Source: an uncultured Novosphingobium sp. (GTDB lineage Bacteria > Pseudomonadota > Alphaproteobacteria > Sphingomonadales > Sphingomonadaceae). From it: 11,672 nt of DNA. Shown piece by piece: positions 1-5,158 of this stretch; the first letter of the stretch is position 1, and each line of letters begins with the position of its first letter. The translations under genes were made by a program, and so were the position numbers. The notes under the pieces were generated by a model. It saw only the letters and a program-made list of their open reading frames with translations. It did not search any database and was not told the DNA's origin. The stretch is taken from assembly GCA_937897535.1 (NCBI GenBank), contig CALCQB010000066.1, positions 1 through 11,672 on the forward strand, given 5' to 3'.

Positions 1-2
1 AA

Positions 3-185
3 GACGACTATTACGCGCTGCTCGGTGTCGAGAAAAGCGCCTCGGCGGAAGAAATGAAGAAGGCCTATCGCAAGAAGGCCGTGCAATATCATCCGGACAA
101 GAATCCCGGCAACAAGGAGGCGGAGGAAATGTTCAAGAAGGTCTCCCACGCCTACGAGGTGCTGAGCGACGCGGACAAGCGTGCG
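3..185 (+). pseudogene. DnaJ J-domain fragment, broken at both ends
   Basis: Reading from base 3 gives about 61 residues of a J-domain, the part of DnaJ-type co-chaperones that binds DnaK and stimulates its ATPase. It begins DDYYALLGVEKSASAEEMKK, followed by helix II and the diagnostic HPD tripeptide (His codon at 90-92), then helix III ending LSDADKRA. A normal DnaJ continues with a Tyr-Asp-x-x-Gly motif and a Gly/Phe-rich region. Here the reading switches at about 183-188 to an unrelated protein without a frame change. The start codon is not in the window. The J-domain identification is firm. Whether this is a gene in this genome is doubtful, because the join looks like a chimera. No promoter or neighbouring dnaK/grpE is visible. 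Confidence 0.8.
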
Positions 186-357
186 GTGTTCCGCGGCAAT
201 GTCACTGCGACGCGGGGCGACGTCAACTTGAAGGCTGGCGAACTGACGGTGACCTATGCCGAGGTCAAACAGCCAGATGGCACCTCGAAGACCGATGCTA
301 CCAACCTCGATGCCAAAGGTGCTGTCACTATCAGGACACCGCGCGAGACCATCACCG
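186..357 (+). pseudogene. LptA/OstA-like fragment
   Basis: About 57 residues in the same frame as the J-domain piece, starting VFRGNVTATRGDVNLKAGEL and ending near ETITG. The pattern of F-x-GNV, a short turn, L-K-A-x-x-L-T-V-x-Y and a later LDAKGAVTI strand fits the repeating beta-jellyroll of LptA/OstA, the periplasmic protein that carries lipopolysaccharide to the outer membrane. There is no signal peptide and neither end of the protein is present. Both borders, near 183-188 and 355-361, are estimated from where the family resemblance stops, so they are uncertain by several codons. The assignment rests on motif resemblance only and is less sure than the J-domain call. Confidence 0.5.
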
Positions 358-647
358 GCTTCGACATCCCCTCCGGCGAACGGGCCGAGCCGATCCAGAT
401 CGGCCGCCTCCAACGCTACGCGACCGACTACGTCGAGGAGCACAATCTCACCGTCCTCTCCGCTCCCGCGATCAAGAGCGGCCAAAAAGTCGCCGTCATC
501 GGCGCCGGTCCCGCCGGCCTCGGCTGCGCCGCCGAACTCGCCCAACTCGGCCACCACGTCACCGTCTTCGAAAAACAGGTCCGTCCCGGCGGCCTCAACA
601 CCTACGGCATCGCCTGGTACAAGCTGCGCACCGAGACCAGCCTGAAG
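358..647 (+). pseudogene. GltD/PreT-like FAD-NAD(P)-binding oxidoreductase fragment
   Basis: About 96 residues continuing the same reading frame. A helical stretch PIQIGRLQRYATDYVEEHN is followed by a Rossmann dinucleotide-binding motif KVAVIGAGPAGLGCAAEL (the GAGPAG codons lie at 501-518), then VTVFEK and PGGLNTYGIAWYKLR. This order is typical of the NADPH-dependent subunit of glutamate synthase and of the related N-terminal half of dihydropyrimidine dehydrogenase (PreT/PreA type), which pass electrons from NAD(P)H through FAD. The iron-sulfur cysteines that normally come before this part are missing, and the sequence stops resembling the family after SLK near 647. The codon choice (many C-ending codons) differs from the piece before it. 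It is a fragment with no start or stop of its own. Confidence 0.65.
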
Positions 648-710
648 CAGCACTTCGCGGCTACCCGCCGTGACGCTGGCGGCCACGATTCCGCTGGGCT
701 GGATGATCGG
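648..710. other. Unassigned stretch between two junctions
   Basis: These roughly 60 bases belong neither to the oxidoreductase fragment on the left nor, as far as I can tell, to flhA on the right. On the plus strand, one frame reads PAVTLAATIPLGWMIG, hydrophobic enough for part of a membrane segment. On the minus strand the flhA frame stays open and reads PIIQPSGIVAASVTAG, which does not look like FlhA after its STRVV motif. I cannot assign it. It is most likely a further small piece of the mosaic. Confidence 0.3.
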
Positions 711-986
711 CTGCCCGTTGACCAGCACGACCCGGGTCGAGGCGACATTGAGCGCCAGCCGCAGCAGCGTCGCAAACAGCAGCACCGACGGGAACGAGCT
801 GAAGTCGAGCGGCTTTTCCGCGTTCATCGCCGCCATCAGGATCGCTACCGACAGCGCGATGTTGAGCACGAAGAACACGTCGAGCAGCAGCGCCGGGGTC
901 GGCACCACCATCAGCGCGATCAGGGTCAGGATCCCGGCCGGCAGCGCGAAGCCGCTGATCGAGAAGCGGGCGAACAGACCGCTCAC
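711..986 (-). CDS. flhA: FlhA, N-terminal fragment (flagellar export gate)
   Basis: FlhA is the large inner-membrane component of the flagellar type III export gate; it couples proton flow to export of rod, hook and filament subunits. About 92 residues are present from a GTG start at 986. They include a first membrane segment (about residues 14-33, GFALPAGILTLIALMVV), the PTPALLLD loop, a second segment (about 35-52), then the strongly conserved KPLDFSSFP block and LLFATLLRLALNVASTRVV. Full FlhA is about 690 residues, so roughly 600 are lost where the sequence joins foreign DNA near 711. The GTG shares four bases (GTGA) with the stop of the upstream transglycosylase gene, implying translational coupling. 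The family call is very secure; the exact break point is uncertain by a few codons. Confidence 0.93.
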
Positions 987-1834
987 AGCCCGAACGCCCT
1001 GAGCGTGCCATAGGCGGCGCGGACATGGCCGGGCATCGCGCTGGCGCTACCGCCAAAGGTCGCGGCGAGGGTATCGGCCATCGAGGGGCGTTGCACGGAA
1101 GACAGCCCCTCCCCGGCGGGGAGGGGTTGGGGAGGGGGCGCAACGCCGGTGTCATTCCCCCACCCCCAGCCCCTCCCCGCCGGGGAGGGGGGCAAGAGGT
1201 CAAGGCCTTCACCGCCGATTGCGTTCGCCATCTTGCCGCGCAGCAGGTCCATCACCGCGCCCAGCGAGCGCGGTGTGCCGCCGGGGGCGAAGAAGATCCC
1301 GCGGTTGGCCTCGGCGGCCTGGGGGAACAGCGACGCACCGCTTTGGCCCGGATCGCTGGCCAGCGCGGTCAGGAACCGGCTTGCGCCATCGGCGCCAAGG
1401 AAGTGGGCGAGGTAGAGCTCGGCGGCATCGGGCTCGCGCCCCAGCACGCCAGCCAGCGCATCGCGGTTGTCGCCCGCCAGCTCGCCCGCCATCAACGCGG
1501 AGGCGGCCGGATCGAACCGCATCGCCAGAATCTCGCCCCTCATCGCCGGATCGCGGACTGTGCCGTTCTCGATCGCGGCGGCAGCCCAGCCAAAGCCGTG
1601 CTCGGCCCCGTGCCTGTCGAGTGTCTCGAGCCAGGTCCCTTTGGTGAACTGGTACAGCCCGGCCGCGCTCGAGGTTCCGGCCCGGGCGTTGGGATCAAGG
1701 CTGGATTCGATCCGCGCCTGACCCAGCAGATAATCGAAGTCGATCCCAGTCGCCTGAGCGGCCCGCGCGATCGCCGCGCGCACTGCGGGGCGCTGGGGCG
1801 CACTGGTTGCGCCGATCGATCTTGGTTCGCTCAA
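983..1834 (-). CDS. Flagellar-locus lytic transglycosylase (SLT domain)
   Basis: A 283-residue protein with a soluble-lytic-transglycosylase domain at about residues 17-130. The block GQARIESSLDPNARAGTSSA places the probable catalytic glutamate at residue 43, and AAGLYQFTKGTW follows, as is usual in this fold. It should cut peptidoglycan so the rod can pass. The FlgJ encoded at 9681-9995 has no murein hydrolase domain, so this protein probably fills that role, as SltF does in Rhodobacter. No Sec signal peptide is visible, so export through the flagellar apparatus is possible. I chose TTG at 1834 because GGGAG lies six bases upstream. A TTG at 1852 would add six residues but has no ribosome site. 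Residues about 215-243 come from a palindromic DNA repeat. The stop overlaps the flhA start. Confidence 0.85.
   Translation of the reverse strand: MSEPRSIGATSAPQRPAVRAAIARAAQATGIDFDYLLGQARIESSLDPNARAGTSSAAGLYQFTKGTWLETLDRHGAEHGFGWAAAAIENGTVRDPAMRGEILAMRFDPAASALMAGELAGDNRDALAGVLGREPDAAELYLAHFLGADGASRFLTALASDPGQSGASLFPQAAEANRGIFFAPGGTPRSLGAVMDLLRGKMANAIGGEGLDLLPPSPAGRGWGWGNDTGVAPPPQPLPAGEGLSSVQRPSMADTLAATFGGSASAMPGHVRAAYGTLRAFGL
1106..1190. repeat. GC-rich palindromic repeat pair inside the transglycosylase gene
   Basis: Two copies of a 21-base palindrome, CCCCTCCCCGGCGGGGAGGGG at 1106-1126 and its near-identical reverse complement at 1170-1190, face each other across about 43 bases. The G-rich flank at 1127-1138 and the C-rich flank at about 1157-1168 are also roughly complementary, so the whole unit could fold into a long hairpin with hairpin ends. 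This is a recognisable dispersed repeat of GC-rich alphaproteobacterial genomes. It lies in frame near the C-terminus of the transglycosylase and is translated as a Pro/Gly/Arg-rich linker including PPSPAGRGWGWGN and PPPQPLPAGEG. Confidence 0.85.
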
Positions 1835-1890
1835 GAGTGGCTCCCGCTGCAAAATGCAATCGGGAGCCGTTCAGCAAGGGGCGTGCCAAA

Positions 1891-2250
1891 TCAGGCGCGC
1901 ACCCCGGCATAGACATAGGGCGAGGCCCCAGCCCCGCCTGCACGATAGAGCGCCGGGCTACCGGTCAATGCGTCGAGCCGCGCCGAGACATTGGCGGCGA
2001 TCAGGTTGCGGACCTGGCGGTTGACCTCGTTCATCCGCCGCGCTGCATCGAGCAGCCCGCGGCATTCCTCGTCGACCGGGTGATCCTCGGCGAACGGCCC
2101 GCAGGCGTCGAGCGTGCCGCACAGCGCGACCTTTTCGTTGGCCGCGCCCATGATCGCGTCGAGGTCGAGCCCGGCAAGCGCCTGCCGTTCGGCCTGCAGC
2201 ACGGCAATCATCTGCCGCAGGTTGTCGCGCATCAGCACCGAATTGCTCAC
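1891..2250 (-). CDS. flgN: FlgN-type flagellar export chaperone
   Basis: A 119-residue, mostly alpha-helical protein directly downstream of flgM. FlgN keeps the hook-filament junction proteins FlgK and FlgL soluble in the cytoplasm and delivers them to the export gate. The long N-terminal helix (NLRQMIAVLQAERQALAGLD), the central ANEKVAL segment, and the second helical half with MNEVNRQVRNLI suit the FlgN fold, although its sequence is poorly conserved and position after flgM is a large part of the evidence. The GTG start at 2250 shares GTGA with the flgM stop. An ATG six codons downstream is an alternative start. Its presumed clients are encoded at 9999-11672. The C-terminal 20 residues are Gly/Ala/Tyr-rich and probably unstructured. 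Confidence 0.75.
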   Translation of the reverse strand: MSNSVLMRDNLRQMIAVLQAERQALAGLDLDAIMGAANEKVALCGTLDACGPFAEDHPVDEECRGLLDAARRMNEVNRQVRNLIAANVSARLDALTGSPALYRAGGAGASPYVYAGVRA

Positions 2251-2540
2251 TTGCCGCTCCTCAGCAAAAGTCCGGCCGCGATCATCGCATCGGCCACCTT
2301 GGCCGGGACGATCGGGTAAGTGCCCTGTTCGATCGCCTTGCGGATCTGCTGGACCCGCTCGGCATCGACCGGTGGCTGGCCCGGATCGAGTTCGCGGCTG
2401 CGGACCACGGCGGAATGTTCGTTGGCCACTTGCGCCGCGCGGTCGCTGCCGACCGGGGCAGATGGCACCTTCTTTGGATCAACCGCGCCGACGGCGCGGG
2501 CCGCGTGGGGTCCTTTCGGGCCGAATTCGATGGAAGGCAT
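2247..2540 (-). CDS. flgM: FlgM, anti-sigma-28 factor
   Basis: A 97-residue protein, the usual size of FlgM. FlgM binds sigma-28 (FliA) and blocks late flagellar genes until the hook is complete, when it is exported. The N-terminal half is low in structure-forming residues (Pro/Ala/Gly-rich), as expected for an exported, disordered protein. The C-terminal half has the conserved pattern VDAERVQQIRKAIEQGTYPI followed by VPAKVADAMIAAGLL, the sigma-binding helices. The ATG at 2540 is preceded by AAGGAG (2548-2553 on the complementary strand) at a spacing of seven bases. It is translationally coupled to flgN. Regulation by sigma-28 is typical for the family, but I could not identify a convincing promoter in the 83 bases before the gene. 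Confidence 0.9.
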   Translation of the reverse strand: MPSIEFGPKGPHAARAVGAVDPKKVPSAPVGSDRAAQVANEHSAVVRSRELDPGQPPVDAERVQQIRKAIEQGTYPIVPAKVADAMIAAGLLLRSGK

Positions 2541-2569
2541 GGGGCCGCTCCTTGGTTGACTATCGAACC

Positions 2570-2590
2570 CCAGAACGGCAGCCGCTCTGG
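2570..2590. repeat. Inverted repeat in the flgA-flgM gap
   Basis: In the 83-base gap between flgA and flgM, bases 2570-2579 and 2581-2590 form a 10-base inverted repeat with one mismatch around a central base. Read in the direction of the operon it is not followed by a T-run, so it is not a clear terminator. It sits 30 bases before the flgM start and could be an operator, an attenuator or a weak processing hairpin. In the plus direction it is followed by CCTTTT, but there is no gene for that strand to terminate. Confidence 0.4.
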
Positions 2591-2623
2591 CCTTTTAAGG
2601 GGCGGCGGCAAGCCTGTGCCGGA

Positions 2624-3118
2624 TCACGGCAAGTCGATGCCGACCAGCCCCGGACGGATCACCCGCGCCCGCAGCACAGGAGCGTTCGGACCAATTCCCC
2701 GGACCTTGATCCACGCGCCTTGCGGCCCCGCTTCGAGCGCTTCGCCCGGTTGCGAGACGGCAAAGCCCTCGCTGCTGACGGTGATCGTCACGCTATCGCC
2801 CTTGACTACCACCGGATCGGCCGCCATGGCCTGACTGTTCACGGCGAGCGGCACGTACAACCGCCAGCCGCCGGCCGTGGGACAGGAGACCTCGACGGTG
2901 TCGCGCCGCGGGCCGTACCAGCCGAGCGCCAGTGGCGCGCGGCACGGGGTCAGCCGCAGCCGCCGGTCGACCGGCAGCGCCGCCCCGCCTGGCGCACCTT
3001 GCGGCAGGCCGGTGAAGCGGGCGACGGCATTGTCGATTTCGGACAGGTCAGCGGTGGCGGACTGGCCGAGCGCGGGAGCGGCAATGAATGCGGCAATCAG
3101 CGCGAGCGTGCGGGTCAT
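2624..3118 (-). CDS. flgA: FlgA, P-ring assembly chaperone
   Basis: A 164-residue periplasmic protein needed to assemble FlgI subunits into the P-ring in the peptidoglycan layer. It has a clear Sec signal peptide (MTRTLALIAAFIAAPALG, cleavage probably after residue 18 or 19). The mature part starts with a short helical domain, then VDRRLRLTPCRAPLALGW with a cysteine that may pair with the one in VEVSCPT. The C-terminal SAF/beta-clip region (about 95-164) contains VVVKGDSVTITVSSEGFAVS and ends with GAWIKVRGIGPNAPVLRARV, the block usual for FlgA. The ATG shares ATGA with the stop of the ExbD-like gene upstream. Its substrate FlgI is encoded on the other strand at 8587-9684. Confidence 0.9.
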   Translation of the reverse strand: MTRTLALIAAFIAAPALGQSATADLSEIDNAVARFTGLPQGAPGGAALPVDRRLRLTPCRAPLALGWYGPRRDTVEVSCPTAGGWRLYVPLAVNSQAMAADPVVVKGDSVTITVSSEGFAVSQPGEALEAGPQGAWIKVRGIGPNAPVLRARVIRPGLVGIDLP

Positions 3119-3534
3119 CGGGAATTCTCCTTCGCCGGTCCCTGCTGCAAGCCCTGTGCCAGCGGCGCGGGCTGGTCATAGGTCAGTGCCGCCACCAGCC
3201 CGCTCGCCCCCGGTTCGATCAGCACCCGCGCCGGACGCCCCGCTGCGGCGGACAAGGCTAGCGCGACCCCGGCTTGCTCGGGCGGAGCGATGATCGTCAG
3301 GCGCAGGCGCGGATCGGGCGCGGCACTCGCCAGCCAGTCCTTGAGCGGCGGCGCTCCGGGTGCCTGCCGCCACAGTGCCACCGGATCGCCCAGCGCCGGT
3401 AGAACGGCAGGCGGCGGCGGGGGTGCCGGTGCAGCAGCGGGCGCTTCGTTCACCGCCGAGGCCATGATCATGAACAGGATCAGCGACAAATCAGTCAGCA
3501 CGGTCTGCCAGCCGCTGCCGACCCGCGCGATCAC
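3115..3534 (-). CDS. Small ExbD/MotB-N-terminus-like stator partner without OmpA domain
   Basis: A 139-residue protein encoded between the motA-like gene and flgA. One membrane segment (about residues 12-28) starts with a lone aspartate in VLTDLSLILFMIMASAV (Asp15), the place of the proton-carrying Asp in ExbD and MotB. A Pro/Ala-rich stretch (32-46) leads into a small C-terminal domain of about 90 residues with alternating strands and helices (RLRLTIIA, VALALSAA, ARVLIEPGASGLVAALTYD). The OmpA-like peptidoglycan-binding domain of MotB is absent; MotB is normally about 300 residues. I chose GTG at 3534 because it forms a GTGA overlap with the upstream stop. An ATG at 3591 would read through 60 bases of the motA-like gene. 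The ExbD/MotB kinship is inferred from the membrane helix and the gene pairing, and the C-terminal domain is unassigned. Confidence 0.7.
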   Translation of the reverse strand: MIARVGSGWQTVLTDLSLILFMIMASAVNEAPAAAPAPPPPPAVLPALGDPVALWRQAPGAPPLKDWLASAAPDPRLRLTIIAPPEQAGVALALSAAAGRPARVLIEPGASGLVAALTYDQPAPLAQGLQQGPAKENSR

Positions 3535-4205
3535 GAAGCCTCCGCATGAAGGCTGCGCTGGAGCTGGGTTTGTAGCGCGCGCGGCGGGCAAGCGTCGGAG
3601 ACCTGCTCGGCCAGCCAGTCGATCAGCTGCTGGCGGGCGCGCTCCTCGGCCAGCGCCTTGCGCTCGACCATCCGCGCCAGCGGCGCGAGCAGCAGGTTGG
3701 CGGCGAGCAGGCCGTAGAGCGTGGTCAGCACCGCCATCGAGATCGCCGCGCCGATTGCCCCGTGGGCGAGCCCGTCCTGCGGCAACTGGCTGAGCGAAAT
3801 CAGCGTCCCGGCCAGGCCGAACACCGGCGCGAGCTCGGCCGCCTGGGCCAGGGTCCGGACCGCACGGGTGCTTTCGCCCAGCCGCCGGGCCTTGTGCCTT
3901 TCGTGGGCGGCGAGCAGCGCGCTGACCGAGCGCCCCCCGATCAGCGCCTCGGTCGCCTCGTCAAACGCGCGGTCACCGTAATGGTGCGGAACCGCGCGGA
4001 GCAGGCCGTCCTTGCGGATTTCCTGAACCTGTTGGGCCAGCTCGGCCCGCGCCGCATCGGCATCGAAGCGCCGCGCGCCAAGCTGGGCCAGTTTGACCAG
4101 GCTGTGACGGCAATCGCCAAGCCCGACGCGCAGCACGGTGGCCACCAGCGTGCCGCCAAAGACGATGACGGCCGAGGGGCCATCAACCAGGTTCATCAGA
4201 TTCAT
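3531..4205 (-). CDS. motA: MotA-family stator protein lacking the first membrane segment
   Basis: A 224-residue MotA/PomA-family protein, part of a proton channel that drives flagellar rotation. The N-terminus (LVDGPSAVIVFGGTLVATVL) matches the second transmembrane helix of ordinary MotA. A cytoplasmic region (30-121) with EIRKDGLLRAV follows, then two helices: AELAPVFGLAGTLISL (about 123-139) and ISMAVLTTLYGLLAANLLL (about 155-173). Pro127 and Pro175 stand where E. coli MotA has Pro173 and Pro222. Usual MotA proteins have four helices and 250-290 residues; here helix 1 is missing. An in-frame stop lies about 50 bases upstream and no hydrophobic stretch is visible in other frames there. The resulting three-helix layout is that of ExbB/TolQ. 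The ATG follows AAGGAG at 11 bases and the gene is coupled to the ExbD-like gene. Confidence 0.85.
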   Translation of the reverse strand: MNLMNLVDGPSAVIVFGGTLVATVLRVGLGDCRHSLVKLAQLGARRFDADAARAELAQQVQEIRKDGLLRAVPHHYGDRAFDEATEALIGGRSVSALLAAHERHKARRLGESTRAVRTLAQAAELAPVFGLAGTLISLSQLPQDGLAHGAIGAAISMAVLTTLYGLLAANLLLAPLARMVERKALAEERARQQLIDWLAEQVSDACPPRALQTQLQRSLHAEAS

Positions 4206-4271
4206 CGCGCGGGAAACTCCTTCAGGGCGAAGGACGGCAGCGCGCGGCGCTTTTCAGGGCGCGGCCGAACT

Positions 4272-4298
4272 TTGCCGCCGACCGGCAAGCGCTTGCCG
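4272..4298. promoter_or_regulatory. Probable activator site: 16-bp palindrome plus extra half-site
   Basis: CGGCAAGCGCTTGCCG at 4283-4298 is a perfect 16-bp palindrome in the divergent region between the motA-like gene and flgB. A third copy of the half-site, TTGCCG, lies at 4272-4277. The half-sites begin at 4272, 4283 and 4293, about one helical turn apart, as expected for a protein binding one face of DNA. The palindrome centre is 53 bases upstream of the GG of the sigma-54 promoter. A FlbD- or FleQ-type enhancer-binding protein is the obvious candidate. The half-site resembles my memory of Caulobacter FlbD sites, which I could not check. Confidence 0.55.
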
Positions 4299-4340
4299 CC
4301 GCGCCCCGCTCCAGGCCCCGAAAATCCGCAATTTCCGCAA

Positions 4341-4357
4341 CTGGCACGGTGTTTGCG
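4341..4357 (+). promoter_or_regulatory. Sigma-54 promoter of the flgB operon
   Basis: CTGGCACGGTGTTTGCG matches the sigma-54 (RpoN) consensus with the required GG (4343-4344) and GC (4355-4356) ten bases apart, and has the full TGGCACG and TTGC boxes. Transcription should start near 4367-4369, leaving a leader of about 25 bases before the flgB ATG at 4393. GAAGGAG at 4379-4385 is the ribosome binding site, seven bases from that ATG. Sigma-54 control of rod and hook genes is common in bacteria with polar flagella, and it implies a dedicated activator ATPase elsewhere in the genome. Confidence 0.92.
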
Positions 4358-4392
4358 AAACCAGCGGCGTATCCACGCGAAGGAGTAGCCCG

Positions 4393-4740
4393 ATGGGCAG
4401 CACCCTGTTCGGAATTCATGGCGATGCCCTGCAGCTGCGCTCGCAGCGGCTGGGGCTGATCACCAGCAACATCGCCAATGCCGGAACCCCCGGCTACAAG
4501 GCCCGCGACATCGATTTCGGCGCGGCGCTCAGGGCCAGCCAGCACGGCAGCGGGATCGACCGCGCCGCCAGCGCCGCCACCCGCTTTCGCGTGCCCGTCA
4601 TGCCGGCGATGGATGGCAACACCGTCGAGATGGCGACCGAGCAGGTCGCCTTTGCCGAAACCGCCGTCGGCTATCAGGCCACCCTCACCTTCATCCGCGG
4701 CCGGGTCGAGACCCTGACCCGCGCGCTCAAGGGCGAATGA
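4393..4740 (+). CDS. flgB: FlgB, proximal rod protein
   Basis: A 115-residue rod protein and the first gene of the plus-strand operon. FlgB sits at the base of the rod next to FliE and the export gate, and is exported without a cleaved signal. It carries the N-terminal rod signature SNIANAGTPGYKARDIDF and a C-terminal helix (EQVAFAETAVGYQATLTFI) that packs against it in the D0 coiled coil. Its length is slightly below the roughly 130 usual for the family because the middle loop is short. The ATG was chosen for GAAGGAG seven bases upstream; a longer open frame extends upstream through the promoter and is not coding. The stop overlaps the flgC start. Confidence 0.95.
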   Translation: MGSTLFGIHGDALQLRSQRLGLITSNIANAGTPGYKARDIDFGAALRASQHGSGIDRAASAATRFRVPVMPAMDGNTVEMATEQVAFAETAVGYQATLTFIRGRVETLTRALKGE

Positions 4741-5144
4741 CGATGGGCGGGATGACCCTGTTCGGGCTGGCCCAGCGGGCGATGTCATCGCAGCTGGTGC
4801 GGATGAACGCCGCCGCCTCCAACCTCGCCAACGCGGGGTCGGTGACCGGGACCGAAGCCACCGCCTATCGCCCGATCCGCCCGGTCTTTGCCGAGCAGTA
4901 CGATGCCGCCACCGGGCTTTCGAGCGTCAACGTCTCGAGCGTGGTCCGCTCCACCGCTGCGCCGGTCAAGCAGTACAACCCCCAGCATCCGCTGGCCGAC
5001 AGCGAAGGCAACGTCTGGACCGCCCCGGTCGATGAAAGCGCCGAGATGGTCGAGATGCTCGATGCCTCGCGCCAGTACCAGAACCTGGTCGAAGCGCTGT
5101 CGACCGCCAAGCAACTGATGCTCGAAACGATGCGAATGAAATGA
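4737..5144 (+). CDS. flgC: FlgC, proximal rod protein
   Basis: A 135-residue rod protein, the normal FlgC size. Its N-terminal helix contains RMNAAASNLANAGSVTGTEA and is followed by AYRPIRPVFAE, the FlgC version of the flagellar rod signature. The central part is a short beta region with PVKQYNPQHPLADSEGNVW, a typical FlgC block. The C-terminal helix, DESAEMVEMLDASRQYQNLV followed by STAKQLMLETMRMK, completes the D0 core. FlgC polymerises with FlgB and FlgF to build the rod through the periplasm. The ATG at 4737 overlaps the flgB stop in ATGA. A second ATG two codons later is possible but not favoured. Confidence 0.95.
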   Translation: MTMGGMTLFGLAQRAMSSQLVRMNAAASNLANAGSVTGTEATAYRPIRPVFAEQYDAATGLSSVNVSSVVRSTAAPVKQYNPQHPLADSEGNVWTAPVDESAEMVEMLDASRQYQNLVEALSTAKQLMLETMRMK

Positions 5145-5158
5145 TTTGGGAGGATGAA

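Noticed and set aside
54..1013. A continuous 319-codon plus-strand open frame that could be called a novel DnaJ-LptA-oxidoreductase fusion protein.
   Set aside because: The three parts are all incomplete and have unrelated cellular locations. After about 647 the frame is simply the antisense of flhA and becomes Arg/Gln/His-rich nonsense. An assembly chimera explains it better.
1025..1912. Long plus-strand open frame opposite the transglycosylase gene.
   Set aside because: It is antisense to a gene with a clear catalytic domain, has low-complexity Gly/Arg-rich composition and no recognisable fold. In GC-rich DNA such shadow frames are expected.
2570..2598. Rho-independent terminator in the flgA-flgM gap.
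   Set aside because: In the direction of transcription (minus) the stem is not followed by a T-run. The T-run lies on the plus side, where no gene ends.
4283..4298. Possible minus-strand sigma-54 promoter for the motA-like gene in the palindrome, since it contains GG and GC elements.
   Set aside because: The spacing between GG and GC is nine bases, not the required ten, and the sequence is better explained as a symmetric protein-binding site.
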